Assembly: GCA_003443635.1 (NCBI GenBank)
Contig: CP031964.1
Location: 186,001-250,000, forward strand
Reading direction: 5' to 3'
Source: Flavobacteriaceae bacterium
GTDB lineage: Bacteria; Bacteroidota; Bacteroidia; Flavobacteriales; Flavobacteriaceae
DNA: 64,000 bases
The position numbers and the translations under genes were made by a program. A model generated the notes under the pieces. It did not search any database and was not told the DNA's origin. It saw only the letters and a program-made list of their open reading frames with translations. Positions 16,822 to 26,748 of the stretch are shown one piece after another (positions within the stretch are counted from its first letter, which is position 1; each line of letters begins with the position of its first letter).

Positions 16822-17496
16822 ATGCTATCGTTTTTTAAAAAATATCGATTTTTTGGTTTAGGTCTTCTTATATTTTCAGCAATTATAATTTCTATTTTTT
16901 ATTCGCTTTTAAAACCTAAAAGCATACTTCCTATTTACCAGCCCAATGATGTAAATGTAAAGTTAGTAGACAGCAACATTCAGCATCAAAAAAAATATCA
17001 TAAAATCGCCGATTTTAGCTTGATCAATCAAGATGGAAAAATCATTACACAAGACGATTATAAAGATAAAATATATATAGCAGATTTCTTTTTTACTACC
17101 TGCCCTTCTATATGTATTGCCATGACCGATCATATGTATCAGATTCAAGAAAAATTAAAAGAAGATGACGATATTAAATTATTGTCACATTCTGTGACTC
17201 CCGAAATTGATACTATAGCACAATTAAAACGTTATGCAGAAGAAAAAGGTGTAAATGCTTCTAAATGGAATTTAGTTACTGGAGATAAAAAACAAATTTA
17301 TGAGCTCGCACGAAAATCGTATCTTGCCGTTGAAGATGATATTTATGGAGGTGAGTTTGACATGATTCATACCGAAAACTTTATGCTCATAGATAAAAAG
17401 CGTCAAATACGAGGATTTTATGACGGCACACAACAAAAAGAGATCGATCGTTTGCTAAACGATATAAAAGTGTTAAAAGCCTCTTATAAAAACTAA
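16822..17496 (+). CDS. SCO1/SenC family copper/thiol protein
   Basis: The 224-residue product has one N-terminal membrane helix (about 10-29) and a thioredoxin-like periplasmic domain with the copper-binding CPSIC motif (Cys94 and Cys98). The conserved distal His183 sits in GGEFDMIHTENFML. SCO proteins deliver copper to the CuA site of cytochrome c oxidase or act as thiol reductases. All three copper ligands are present. It has its own -7 box and lies 43 bp before feoA on the same strand, so it may share in metal homeostasis with the iron genes, although feoA also has a separate -7 box. Confidence 0.92.
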   Translation: MLSFFKKYRFFGLGLLIFSAIIISIFYSLLKPKSILPIYQPNDVNVKLVDSNIQHQKKYHKIADFSLINQDGKIITQDDYKDKIYIADFFFTTCPSICIAMTDHMYQIQEKLKEDDDIKLLSHSVTPEIDTIAQLKRYAEEKGVNASKWNLVTGDKKQIYELARKSYLAVEDDIYGGEFDMIHTENFMLIDKKRQIRGFYDGTQQKEIDRLLNDIKVLKASYKN

Positions 17497-17505
17497 TCTT
17501 TTCAT

Positions 17506-17513
17506 TACTTTTG
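17506..17513 (+). promoter_or_regulatory. -7 box of the feoAB genes
   Basis: TACTTTTG matches TAnnTTTG and lies 26 bp before the feoA start codon. Confidence 0.5.
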
Positions 17514-17539
17514 CTTCTTTAAAATTATTCTAAATAAGA

Positions 17540-17773
17540 ATGGGGTTTACTATAGCCGATTTAAAAAAGGGAGAACGCGCAATAATTAAAGATATTTCTT
17601 CAGATCATATTCCTCTAAAACTTCTTGAGATGGGGTGTTTACCAGGTAATGAAGTAGAGCTTGTTCAGGTTGCTCCATTTTCAGATCCTATGTATCTTAA
17701 CGTAAACGGAAGTCATTTAGCCATCCGAAAAGAAACAGCTGCATTAATACAAATAGAAGCAATACATGAGTAA
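17540..17773 (+). CDS. feoA: FeoA, ferrous iron transport accessory protein
   Basis: The 77-residue product has the SH3-like FeoA fold pattern: TIADLKKGERAIIKDI, LLEMGCLPGNEVELV and the closing LAIRKETAALIQIE. FeoA is a small cytoplasmic partner of the FeoB iron channel. The stop overlaps the feoB start by 8 bp (ATGAGTAA), so translation is probably coupled. Length is typical. No separate FeoC-like regulator is present; instead a small Cys-rich membrane protein follows feoB. Confidence 0.93.
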   Translation: MGFTIADLKKGERAIIKDISSDHIPLKLLEMGCLPGNEVELVQVAPFSDPMYLNVNGSHLAIRKETAALIQIEAIHE

Positions 17774-19859
17774 ACAAATTAATGTTGCTTTAATTGGAAA
17801 TCCAAATACAGGTAAAACTTCTGTGTTTAATGCACTTACAGGTTTAAATCAAAAAGTTGGGAATTATCCAGGCATTACAGTCGAAAAAAAAGAAGGTGTT
17901 TGTAAATTGCCTAAGGGTGTTAAAGCTCATATTTTAGATTTACCAGGGACCTATAGTTTAAACGCTTCGTCTTTAGATGAGAATGTTGTTATTGAGCTTC
18001 TTTTAAACAAAAACGATAAAGATTTTCCTGAAGTTGCAGTAATCGTAAGTGATGTTGAAAATTTAAAACGAAACCTACTTCTTTTTACACAAATTAAAGA
18101 TCTAGAAATTCCTACAATTCTGGCAATTAATATGTCGGATGTTATGAAACAAAAGGGAATTTCATTAAATATTCCGCTTTTAGAAGCAAAATTAAATACC
18201 AAAATTGCACTAATTAGTACGCGCAAAAATAATGGTATTCAAGATTTAAAAGATCTGATTTCTAATTATAGAGAACTTTCTACAGAACCGTGTTTAGACA
18301 CTTCGATCATAGATACTAATTATTTTGATCGATTAAAAAAAGCCTTTCCTAATCAGCAGTTATATAAGCTTTGGTTGGTAATTACTCAAGATGTGAACTT
18401 TGGAAAAATGACACGTCAGGAATTGGATGTCTCTCAATTTAGAACAAAATCTGATACAGAACTCAAGCGTCTTCAACAAAAAGAAACCATAAAGCGTTAT
18501 CAATTTATTAATAACGTTTTAAAAGATGGGCAAACTATTGACGCATCAAAAGCAACAGGGTTAAGAGCTAAGTTCGATCGTATTCTTACTCATAAAGTTT
18601 GGGGTTATCTTATCTTTTTTGTCATTTTATTGACCATTTTCCAAGCCATTTACGATTGGGCAAGTGTTCCTATGGATTTTATTGATGCTCAATTTGCAGT
18701 CTTATCAGATTGGGTTAAACACACCCTTCCAGAAGGTGTATTTACTAATCTTATTGCCGAAGGTATTATCGCTGGAATTGGTGGTGTTGTTATTTTTATA
18801 CCTCAGATTGCATTTTTATTTCTCTTTATTGCTGTTTTAGAAGAGAGCGGTTATATGAGTCGTGTTGTATTTTTAATGGATCGCGTAATGCGTCGCTTTG
18901 GTCTTAGTGGAAAAAGTGTGGTTCCTCTTATTTCTGGTACTGCTTGTGCGATTCCTGCTGTTATGGCAACTCGTAATATTGAAAGCTGGAAAGAGCGTCT
19001 AATTACTATTTTAGTAACTCCATTTACCACATGCTCGGCAAGGTTACCTGTTTATTTAATTATTATTGCCCTTGTTATTCCAGAAGGTAGATTTTTAGGA
19101 CTAAGCTATCAAGCATTAACTTTGATGCTCTTATATTTAATAGGATTTGGAATGGCTGTGTTTTCGGCTTATATTTTAAATAGAATTCTAAAAATAAAAA
19201 GTAGATCCTTTTTTGTGATCGAAATGCCAAGTTATAAATTACCGCTCTTAAAAAATGTAAGTTTAGCTGTGCTTGAAAAAACAAAAACCTTTGTTTTTGA
19301 AGCTGGACGTATTATTTTAACTATTTCTATTATTATATGGGGATTAGCGTCTTATGGTCCGACCGAATCATTTACTAATGCTGAAGCTATAGTTATTGCT
19401 GAACATCCTGAGTTAAATGGTATGGCTTTAGAAGATGAAATCGCATCGCATAAACTTGAGCACTCTTTTATAGGTATTATAGGGAAAACTATTGAGCCTG
19501 CTATAAGGCCATTAGGTTACGATTGGAAAATAGGAATAGGGATTGCCACTTCTTTTGCTGCTCGCGAGGTATTTGTAGGCACATTGGCAACCATTTATAG
19601 TGTGGGTAGTGCAGATGAAGATGAAGATACTATAAAAAACAGAATGGCTTCTGAAGTATATAGTGATGGTGCAAAGGTATTTACCTTTGCTTCAGGGATA
19701 TCTCTCTTATTATTTTATGCCTTTGCAATGCAATGCATGAGTACATTGGCTATTGTAAAACGTGAAACTAATAGTTGGAAATGGCCGATAATACAGCTTG
19801 TAAGCATGACCACTATCGCTTATATTGCTGCATTAGTTGCATTTCAATTCTTAAAATAA
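17766..19859 (+). CDS. feoB: FeoB, ferrous iron transporter
   Basis: The 697-residue product has an N-terminal G domain with P-loop GNPNTGKTS (residues 11-19), G3 DLPGTYSLNA and a G4-type segment AINMSDV. A helical GDI-like region follows. The membrane part begins near residue 275 and contains two Gate-type repeats (GIIAGIGGVVIFIPQIAFLF; AIPAVMATRNIESWKERLIT, then TCSARLPVY). It imports Fe2+ across the inner membrane under GTP control. The size and all motifs are complete. It overlaps feoA by 8 bp and is followed by a Cys-rich membrane protein gene after 38 bp. Confidence 0.96.
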   Translation: MSKQINVALIGNPNTGKTSVFNALTGLNQKVGNYPGITVEKKEGVCKLPKGVKAHILDLPGTYSLNASSLDENVVIELLLNKNDKDFPEVAVIVSDVENLKRNLLLFTQIKDLEIPTILAINMSDVMKQKGISLNIPLLEAKLNTKIALISTRKNNGIQDLKDLISNYRELSTEPCLDTSIIDTNYFDRLKKAFPNQQLYKLWLVITQDVNFGKMTRQELDVSQFRTKSDTELKRLQQKETIKRYQFINNVLKDGQTIDASKATGLRAKFDRILTHKVWGYLIFFVILLTIFQAIYDWASVPMDFIDAQFAVLSDWVKHTLPEGVFTNLIAEGIIAGIGGVVIFIPQIAFLFLFIAVLEESGYMSRVVFLMDRVMRRFGLSGKSVVPLISGTACAIPAVMATRNIESWKERLITILVTPFTTCSARLPVYLIIIALVIPEGRFLGLSYQALTLMLLYLIGFGMAVFSAYILNRILKIKSRSFFVIEMPSYKLPLLKNVSLAVLEKTKTFVFEAGRIILTISIIIWGLASYGPTESFTNAEAIVIAEHPELNGMALEDEIASHKLEHSFIGIIGKTIEPAIRPLGYDWKIGIGIATSFAAREVFVGTLATIYSVGSADEDEDTIKNRMASEVYSDGAKVFTFASGISLLLFYAFAMQCMSTLAIVKRETNSWKWPIIQLVSMTTIAYIAALVAFQFLK

Positions 19860-19897
19860 TATTGTAAATTTGTAGTTCAAGAAACGACCAAGATAGT

Positions 19898-20035
19898 ATG
19901 AATGATCTTATACAAAACATCCTAGTCTTAATAACCATTGGTTATGCCACTTGGGTTTTGATTCGTAAATTTTTCTGGAAACCAAAACAAAAAACTACAA
20001 AAGCTTGTGGGGAAGATGGTTGTGGGTGTCATTAA
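19898..20035 (+). CDS. FeoB-associated Cys-rich membrane protein
   Basis: The 45-residue product has a single membrane helix (LIQNILVLITIGYATWVLI) followed by a basic stretch and a Cys-rich end ACGEDGCGCH. Small proteins of this layout directly after feoB are a known companion group in Bacteroidota and other phyla, probably handling iron at the FeoB exit; the exact role is not settled. It was identified by position and composition. Its stop codon overlaps the stop of the convergent S9 peptidase gene, so the two 3' ends share bases. Confidence 0.85.
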   Translation: MNDLIQNILVLITIGYATWVLIRKFFWKPKQKTTKACGEDGCGCH

Positions 20036-22065
20036 TGATATCGTCGTAGCCAAGCTAATGTGTGCACTACTTTACTAATTAAATTACTTGGTCTACTTGC
20101 AATTCCATGAGAAGCTTCAGGAATTTCAACTAAAACGGTTTCGATCTTTCTTAGTTTTAAAGCGTGATACAATTGTTTCGCCTCACTTGGCGGTGTACGC
20201 AAATCATTCATTCCTACCATAACCATTGTAGGGGTTTCGATATTACCAACTATAGATAAAGGTGAAAATTTCCAATAGTTCTCAAAATTTTCCCAAGGTT
20301 GCCCTGGGTAACGCGTATTTGCATATCCATAATAATTATCAGCTACCAGAGTTTTACTAATCCAATTCATTACTGGCTTAGCAACAACAGCTGCTCTAAA
20401 ACGATTATTTTTCCCTATCATCCAAGCAGTCATTATACCACCAGCACTACCACCAGTAACATACAGTTTATCATTATCTACAATTCCTTTTTCAACAAGA
20501 TAATCTACACCATCCATAACATCATTATAATCTTGACCCGGATAGTTATTTTTTAATAAATTACCAAACTCTTCGCCATAACTAGTACTTCCTCTAGGAT
20601 TGGGGTAAAATACAACATAACCATCTGCAGCATATAATTGTATTTCCGCTGTAAATCGATCTCCATAATTTAAAATTGGTCCTCCATGATTTTCTACAAG
20701 TAATGGGTATTTTTTAGTAGCATCATAAAATGGTGGTTTTACGATCCACCCTTGAATATCACGTCCATCAAAAGATGATTTATACCAAACCTCTTCGGTA
20801 ATACCTAACTGACGATTGCCTAATATGTCTCCATTTAAGTTTGTTAACAATCTTGGCTCTTTTTTATCTTTAACAATAGCCAATTCTGAAGGGTACTCTG
20901 GTCTTGATTGTGTGTATACCAAAATTCCATCAGTAGAAATAGAATATCCTCCTGAAGCATATGGTCTTCCTATTGTTGTACCTCCAACATTATCTGCAAG
21001 CCTAGTGATTTTTCCTGAAGTTGTAATATAACCTACTTTAGAATTCCCCTTATCGTCATACATAAAATAAAGTCCTTTACCCGAACTATCCCAAGAAATA
21101 TTTGATACACTTTCATCTAAATTAGAAGATATGATCTTACGTTTACTCCCATCTGTATTCATTAAATGTAATACTGTATTTTGATGATCCTGAACACGAT
21201 CTAAATAACCTAAAAATGCCACTTTCTCACCATCAGGAGATACTTTAGGGCTATGATCTGGTCCATCTTGACTTGTAAGTGTTGTAATTTTTTTTGAATC
21301 TAAATTTACTTTATACACTTCACTATTTCTAAATCTGTATTGCCAGTCATCAACTCGATTTCCTGAAAAATATAATTCTTTTCCATCGGGCGAAAATGAT
21401 AAACTTCCGTTATGATTATAATTTCCATTTGTTAATTGTCTAGGGGAACCCCCTTCTGCTGGAATTGTAAAAACGTGCGTAAATCCAGGTTCTATATAAC
21501 CAACACCATCAGCTTCATGTTTTAATCTATCTGTAATTCTAGGTGCTCCAGCCCATTTTGCTCCTTTAGGCTTTGATGGTAATTGAGCAATTATTGGTGC
21601 TTTTTCGGGAACAAACATCGTAAACGCCAATTGTTTTCCATCTCTAGACCAAGTTAAATTTCCTGGGGATTTCTCTAATTGTGAAAGCTTTGCAATTTGT
21701 TGTGAACTTACCCAATACATATATAATTCTGAACCTTCATCTGTTGAACTTACAAAAGCAATCCTATCTCCAGAAGGTGACCATTTTGCCTGTGATTCAC
21801 TAATCTCTCTTGAAGTTAATTTTCTGTGAGAAGAGCCATCTGCATTAATAACCCAAAGATGGCCTTTAGAACGATCTTCCATAATATCGTATCCATTTCG
21901 TCTGTACACGACCTGATTACCGTTTGGAGAAATCTGGGGGTTAGATGCCCATTCTAATTCAAAAACATCTAAAGGTTGAAAAGGTATTTTATTATTCTGA
22001 CTTTTTACATATTGTACACTTATTAATATAAAAAAGATAGTTACATAACGAGTCGCCAAGTTCAT
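20032..22065 (-). CDS. S9 family (prolyl oligopeptidase-like) peptidase
   Basis: The 677-residue product has a signal peptide ending near VQYVKSQ. An N-terminal beta-propeller with repeated SPDG / WSPSG words (NGNQVVYRRN, KWSPSGDRIAF, SFSPDGKELYFSGN, KVSPDGEKVAF) spans about 30-390. The C-terminal alpha/beta hydrolase carries the triad Ser540 (GGSAGG), Asp621 (GMNDLRTPP) and His653 (EASHGIASRP). It is predicted to be a periplasmic peptidase that trims short peptides. It is transcribed alone and converges on the feo operon, overlapping the 3' end of the Cys-rich gene by 4 bp. Confidence 0.93.
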   Translation of the reverse strand: MNLATRYVTIFFILISVQYVKSQNNKIPFQPLDVFELEWASNPQISPNGNQVVYRRNGYDIMEDRSKGHLWVINADGSSHRKLTSREISESQAKWSPSGDRIAFVSSTDEGSELYMYWVSSQQIAKLSQLEKSPGNLTWSRDGKQLAFTMFVPEKAPIIAQLPSKPKGAKWAGAPRITDRLKHEADGVGYIEPGFTHVFTIPAEGGSPRQLTNGNYNHNGSLSFSPDGKELYFSGNRVDDWQYRFRNSEVYKVNLDSKKITTLTSQDGPDHSPKVSPDGEKVAFLGYLDRVQDHQNTVLHLMNTDGSKRKIISSNLDESVSNISWDSSGKGLYFMYDDKGNSKVGYITTSGKITRLADNVGGTTIGRPYASGGYSISTDGILVYTQSRPEYPSELAIVKDKKEPRLLTNLNGDILGNRQLGITEEVWYKSSFDGRDIQGWIVKPPFYDATKKYPLLVENHGGPILNYGDRFTAEIQLYAADGYVVFYPNPRGSTSYGEEFGNLLKNNYPGQDYNDVMDGVDYLVEKGIVDNDKLYVTGGSAGGIMTAWMIGKNNRFRAAVVAKPVMNWISKTLVADNYYGYANTRYPGQPWENFENYWKFSPLSIVGNIETPTMVMVGMNDLRTPPSEAKQLYHALKLRKIETVLVEIPEASHGIASRPSNLISKVVHTLAWLRRYH

Positions 22066-22138
22066 ACAGCAAAATTTAAAATTAAGCTACTAATGTAATA
22101 ATTCTAGTTGATTCTTGTATAGAATTAAATATTTTAGT

Positions 22139-22169
22139 TACATTTGAAAAAAATTTAAGTATACTTAAA
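22139..22169 (+). promoter_or_regulatory. Promoter and palindromic operator of the metal-uptake operon
   Basis: A -7 box TACATTTG (22139-22146) is followed at 22154-22169 by the perfect 16-bp palindrome TTTAAGTATACTTAAA. The palindrome would cover the transcription start. Its position in front of a DtxR-type regulator gene suggests that the regulator binds here and represses its own operon when metal is plentiful. Confidence 0.55.
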
Positions 22170-22190
22170 AATTAATTAAAGCAATTAAAA

Positions 22191-22850
22191 ATGTCTGTAG
22201 CAATTGAGAATTTTGTAAAAGCAATTTACAATAATGATGATAATGATAGCAATAACACTAAACCTGGTAGCATAGCTAAAAAACTAGGTATTTCTAATGC
22301 TGCAGCTACAGATATGGCTAAGAAATTAGCCCTTAAAGATTTATTACATTATCAAAAATATCAAAAACTAGAATTAACCGAAAAAGGTGAGAAAATGGCA
22401 CTTAATGTCATTCGTAAACATCGTTTATGGGAAGCGCTTTTATTTAAAATGTTTGATATGTCCATGCATGAAATACATCGTGAAGCAGAATTACTAGAAC
22501 ATCAAACTTCTAATTTTTTAGCTGATAAAATTAGTGCGTATTTAGGTGATCCAAAATTTGATCCACATGGTGATCCCATTCCTAATGCTAATGGGGAAAT
22601 CACAACTAAAGACACCTCTATAGCATTAACAAATACAAAAGAAGGGAGAACTTATATCATTTCAAGATTAGTAAGCGACGACAAAGAATTCTTTGATTTT
22701 TGTGGGCAAAACGGATTAAAATATGGAAATGTCATTAGTGTTTCTAAACAATTTAGCAATAATAAAATGACACAAATAATAATTAACAATAATACAATTT
22801 TACTTAATCAAGATTTTACAAAAATCATCTATGTCAATGAAATTAATTAA
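22191..22850 (+). CDS. DtxR/MntR-type metal-dependent transcriptional regulator
   Basis: The 219-residue product has an N-terminal winged helix (SIAKKLGISNAAATDMAKKL; LELTEKGEKMALNVIRKHRL). A dimerisation and metal-binding domain follows with the family's His/Glu residues (MHEIHREAELLEHQTS, then GDPKFDPHGDPIP). Residues about 145-219 look like the SH3-like FeoA-type third domain. It binds DNA when loaded with Mn, Fe or Zn. It heads an operon of metal-uptake genes, overlaps the TonB receptor gene by 20 bp and is preceded by a 16-bp palindrome, which fits autoregulation. Confidence 0.9.
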   Translation: MSVAIENFVKAIYNNDDNDSNNTKPGSIAKKLGISNAAATDMAKKLALKDLLHYQKYQKLELTEKGEKMALNVIRKHRLWEALLFKMFDMSMHEIHREAELLEHQTSNFLADKISAYLGDPKFDPHGDPIPNANGEITTKDTSIALTNTKEGRTYIISRLVSDDKEFFDFCGQNGLKYGNVISVSKQFSNNKMTQIIINNNTILLNQDFTKIIYVNEIN

Positions 22851-25098
22851 TTACACAAAAACTACAGTAGTAATTATTGCACTATTAGCTTTTAAAACAA
22901 TTATAGCCCAACAAACTGGTAGTATAAAGGGCACAGTAACCTTAGATAACAAACCTGTATTAGGTGCAAACATATATTTGAAATCTAACACAAGCATAGG
23001 TGTCACAACAAATTTTGATGGAACATATGCTTTAGAAACTTTACCAGTAGGAGAACAAACTATTGCATTTGCTTATATTGGAGCGGACGTTATCTATAAA
23101 AAAATAATTATAAAAACTGGTGAAATTATAGCTTTAGATACTAATTTAATTTCAAATATCTCATTACAAGAAGTAGTAGTTTCTGTACCTGGTTCTAAGC
23201 TCCAAAAAGATTTGGTAGTAAATGTTGAAAAACAACAACTTGCCGATATTAACTCTTCTACTTCAAATACTTTAGCAGAGAGTATTACCAATTTAAATGG
23301 TGTATCTCAAAATAGTACTGGTAATAGTATTGGAAAGCCTGTGATTAGAGGGCTTACAAGTAATCGTGTAGTTACCTACGCACAGGGTACCCGTATTGAA
23401 AATCAGCAATGGGGTGGTGAGCATGGTCTTGGAGTAAGCAGTACTGGTGTTAAAAGTGTTGAAGTTATTAAAGGTCCTGCTTCATTGCTATACGGTTCTG
23501 ATGCTATTGGAGGCGTGCTCTATTTTGTAGAAGAAGATTTTACAGAAAAACCTGTAGAAGGTATTGTTGAGACGGGTTTCTTTTCAAATACCTCAACTTC
23601 ACAAAACAGAGCAGGTGTTAAAACTAAGACTGGAGGTTTTAGGTTTAATTTTTATGGTGGATTTACCTCTGCTGGGGATTATACATTACCTGATGATGTT
23701 CAACTTGATGGAGATCGTGTATTTAATACTCGTTTTGACGAAAAAAGTATAAAAGCATCAATTGGTTTAAAAAAAGAAAAAATTACATCAAAGCTTACAT
23801 ACAGTTTTTTAAATAATTTCTTTGGAATTCCAGACAACCCAGAAAATACGCCATTTACTAATGACAATTCTAGAAGTTTTTTACTACCATTTCAAGATGT
23901 AACACAACATAATTTGGCTCTAGAAAACAGTTTTAAGTTAGGAAAAGCTAAAGTTAATGTTATTCTCGGTTATGCTGAAAATGACAGACAAGAGTTTAAT
24001 GAAGTCGACACAGAACCAGATTTACACCTCAATTTGGATGTTTATAGCTATAACGTTAGAGTTTCAGATCTTTTAAAAACTTCTTCAAAATTCGATCTTA
24101 CTTTTGGTGCACAGGGGCTTTTTCAAAATAACGAAAACAGAGGTACTGTATTTTTAATTCCTGATGGAACAAGTAACGAAAATGGGGTTTTTGGGCTATT
24201 CAACTTTAAAGCAACAGAGAATTTAAAATTCCAATCTGGATTGCGTTTTGATAGCAAAACAATAACCGCAGAAAGTGTTGAAATTGATGGCGTTACTAAT
24301 TTTGCAGATTTTGATGAAACATACAATACATTAAATTATTCTTTAGGTGCAAAATATGATGTTAATGATTTTTCATTTCGTTTTAATATAGCTTCAGGAT
24401 TTAGAGCACCTAATGTTTCTGAATTATTATCTAATGGCGAGCATGGTGGTATTGGTCGTATAGAGGTTGGAGATCAAAATTTAACCAGCGAATCTGCAAC
24501 ACAATTTGATTTTGCTATCAACTATCAAAATAATGGTTTAAAAATTATAGTCAATCCATTTTTAAATATTATTAACGACTACATTTTCATTACTCCAACT
24601 GGAGAACGTGGTGAACGTAATCTTCCTATTTTCGCTTATCTTCAAGATGATGCCACGCTCTATGGAGGAGAGTTTAATTTAAACTATCAACCTTATCAAT
24701 TATCGAAACTAAGCTTTCAGACTGGTATTGCGTTGACCTTTGGAGAAGATAGCAATAATAATCCCTTACCTCTTATCCCCCCTGTAAATTTTAATAGTAG
24801 GTTATCGTACGATTTCAATATTGGAAAATCATTAAAGTTAAATAGTGGCTATATACAAGTACTCAATTCTTTAGAACAGAATAGAGTGACTCAAGAAGAA
24901 TTACCCAACGATGCCTATACGCTGGTTAATCTAGGGTTTTCGGCAACTTATAATTCTTTTCAATTTAATTTTACTGTAAAAAACTTGTTCGATACGGTTT
25001 ACACAGATCATTTATCTTTACTTAAAACTTTTATTGATGGGTTTGTTATTCCTAATCCAGGAAGAGATATCGTTATGAATTTAAAATATAATTTTTAA
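22831..25098 (+). CDS. TonB-dependent outer-membrane receptor, probably for a metal
   Basis: The 755-residue product starts with a signal peptide (ending near KTIIAQ), a carboxypeptidase-like regulatory domain (about 30-110; GSIKGTVTLDNKPVLGANIY), a plug (about 135-240; GKPVIRGLTSNRVVTYAQGT, KSVEVIKGPASLLYGSDAIG) and a 22-strand-type barrel ending in aromatic YNF. A second ATG at 22837 is equally possible as the start. Position between a DtxR-type regulator and a TroA-like importer suggests that it brings a divalent metal or its chelate across the outer membrane. Zinc or manganese are the likeliest; the sequence does not decide. It is followed by the binding-protein gene after 1 bp. Confidence 0.9.
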   Translation: MSMKLINYTKTTVVIIALLAFKTIIAQQTGSIKGTVTLDNKPVLGANIYLKSNTSIGVTTNFDGTYALETLPVGEQTIAFAYIGADVIYKKIIIKTGEIIALDTNLISNISLQEVVVSVPGSKLQKDLVVNVEKQQLADINSSTSNTLAESITNLNGVSQNSTGNSIGKPVIRGLTSNRVVTYAQGTRIENQQWGGEHGLGVSSTGVKSVEVIKGPASLLYGSDAIGGVLYFVEEDFTEKPVEGIVETGFFSNTSTSQNRAGVKTKTGGFRFNFYGGFTSAGDYTLPDDVQLDGDRVFNTRFDEKSIKASIGLKKEKITSKLTYSFLNNFFGIPDNPENTPFTNDNSRSFLLPFQDVTQHNLALENSFKLGKAKVNVILGYAENDRQEFNEVDTEPDLHLNLDVYSYNVRVSDLLKTSSKFDLTFGAQGLFQNNENRGTVFLIPDGTSNENGVFGLFNFKATENLKFQSGLRFDSKTITAESVEIDGVTNFADFDETYNTLNYSLGAKYDVNDFSFRFNIASGFRAPNVSELLSNGEHGGIGRIEVGDQNLTSESATQFDFAINYQNNGLKIIVNPFLNIINDYIFITPTGERGERNLPIFAYLQDDATLYGGEFNLNYQPYQLSKLSFQTGIALTFGEDSNNNPLPLIPPVNFNSRLSYDFNIGKSLKLNSGYIQVLNSLEQNRVTQEELPNDAYTLVNLGFSATYNSFQFNFTVKNLFDTVYTDHLSLLKTFIDGFVIPNPGRDIVMNLKYNF

Positions 25099-25099
25099 A

Positions 25100-26014
25100 A
25101 TGAAAAAAGTATTAATTACACTCTCATTAATCACAATTTGTTTTAGTTGTAAAAATCAAAGTAAGGATGCTAACGGAAAATTAGAAGTGGTAACAACAAC
25201 TTCTATGATTACTGATTTAGTAACTAATATTGGTGGTGAACATATTTCTATTCAAGGATTAATGGGGAGTGGCGTAGATCCACATTTATATAAAGCTAGT
25301 GAGGGTGATGTATCTAAACTAGCGAATGCAGATTTAATTTTTTATAACGGAATTCATCTAGAAGGGAAATTAGTTGAAGTTTTTGAAAAAATGCATAGTC
25401 AGAATATCAAAACGGAAGCTATTGCAGATGGTATTGATCATAATACATTAATTAGTTCTAGTTTATTTCAAGGAAATTTCGATCCACATATTTGGTTTGA
25501 TATTCAATATTGGAAAGAAGCTACTCGATTTGTCGTTGCAAAACTATCTGAAGCAGTACCAGAACAAAAAGTAGTTTTTGAATCTAATGGTGAGTTATAT
25601 ATTAAAAAATTAGATGCTTTAGAAGTGAAAATAAAATCAATTATCGCAACACTTCCAGAAGATAAACGCATATTAGTAACAGCACATGATGCTTTTAGTT
25701 ATTTTGGACGTGCTTACGGGTTTGAGGTAGTTGGCTTACAAGGTTTATCTACTGCAACTGAAGCTGGAGTACAAGATGTACAAAAATTAGCTGCTTTTAT
25801 TATCGAAAAAAAGATTAAAGCTGTATTTATAGAGAGTTCTGTTCCTAAACGTACGATTGAAGCTTTACAAGCTGCTGTAAACTCTAAAAAAAATGATGTA
25901 GAAATTGGAGGCACTTTATATTCAGACGCTTTAGGGAATGCAGGCACAATAGAAGGAACTTATATTGGAATGTTTGAATATAATGTAAACACGATTGTAA
26001 ACGCCTTGAAATAA
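25100..26014 (+). CDS. Metal ABC transporter substrate-binding lipoprotein (TroA/ZnuA-like)
   Basis: The 304-residue lipoprotein has lipobox ICFSC (Cys17). Expected metal ligands are His62 ([10 protein letters not shown]), His130 (NFDPHIWFD), His196 ([10 protein letters not shown]) and Asp276 (LYSDALG). A third His at that position is the TroA/ZnuA pattern, whereas PsaA-type Mn proteins have Glu. The family delivers Zn or Mn to the ABC permease. The long His-rich loop of many ZnuA proteins is absent. It lies 1 bp after the TonB receptor gene and its stop abuts the ATPase start. Confidence 0.92.
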   Translation: MKKVLITLSLITICFSCKNQSKDANGKLEVVTTTSMITDLVTNIGGEHISIQGLMGSGVDPHLYKASEGDVSKLANADLIFYNGIHLEGKLVEVFEKMHSQNIKTEAIADGIDHNTLISSSLFQGNFDPHIWFDIQYWKEATRFVVAKLSEAVPEQKVVFESNGELYIKKLDALEVKIKSIIATLPEDKRILVTAHDAFSYFGRAYGFEVVGLQGLSTATEAGVQDVQKLAAFIIEKKIKAVFIESSVPKRTIEALQAAVNSKKNDVEIGGTLYSDALGNAGTIEGTYIGMFEYNVNTIVNALK

Positions 26015-26748
26015 TGAATAAAATAGCTGTAAAAGTTGACGATTTAACCGTAGCATATAACTACAAGCCTGTACTTTGGGATATCGATTTAGAAATTCCT
26101 GAAGGTGTACTGATGGCAATTGTAGGCCCAAATGGTGCTGGAAAATCAACATTAATAAAGTCTATTTTAGGGATATTAAACCCTATAGCTGGTAGTGTAA
26201 GTATTTACGATAAGCCTTACGATAAACAACGGTCGCTAGTAGCTTATGTGCCTCAAAAAGGAAGTGTAGACTGGGATTTCCCGACAACAGCGTTAGATGT
26301 TGTTATGATGGGAACTTATGGCACATTAGGTTGGATAAAGCGTCCAAAACAAAAAGAGAAAAAAGCAGCACTTGAGGCTTTAGAAAAAGTTGGAATGTTA
26401 TCTTTTAAAGGCCGTCAGATTAGTCAATTATCTGGAGGGCAACAACAGCGCATATTCTTAGCAAGAGCATTAGTACAAAATGCATCTATCTATTTTATGG
26501 ATGAGCCTTTTCAAGGTGTAGATGCCACTACTGAAATTGCTATCATTAATATTTTAAAAGAATTACGAAAAGCAGGTAAAACAGTTATTGTAGTACATCA
26601 CGATTTGCAAACAGTACCTGAATATTTTGACTGGGTGACTTTTTTAAATGTAAAAAAGATTGCCACAGGCCCTGTTAAAGATATCTTTAACGATGATAAT
26701 TTAACGAAAACCTACGGTATTAATTATAAAGTAAGTGTACAAGAATAA
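26014..26748 (+). CDS. Metal ABC transporter ATP-binding protein
   Basis: The 244-residue product has Walker [10 protein letters not shown] (residues 38-46), signature LSGGQQQR, Walker B IYFMDEP and the switch His in VVHHD. The closest type is the Mn/Zn/Fe chelate importer ATPase (FimC/MntB/ZnuC group). It shares one base with the binding-protein stop and with the next gene's start, so the four genes form a tight unit. It powers uptake through the two permeases encoded downstream. Confidence 0.94.
   Translation: MNKIAVKVDDLTVAYNYKPVLWDIDLEIPEGVLMAIVGPNGAGKSTLIKSILGILNPIAGSVSIYDKPYDKQRSLVAYVPQKGSVDWDFPTTALDVVMMGTYGTLGWIKRPKQKEKKAALEALEKVGMLSFKGRQISQLSGGQQQRIFLARALVQNASIYFMDEPFQGVDATTEIAIINILKELRKAGKTVIVVHHDLQTVPEYFDWVTFLNVKKIATGPVKDIFNDDNLTKTYGINYKVSVQE

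Noticed and set aside
19075..19284. Minus-strand frame inside feoB
   Set aside because: It is opposite the conserved FeoB membrane domain; no start signal or family.
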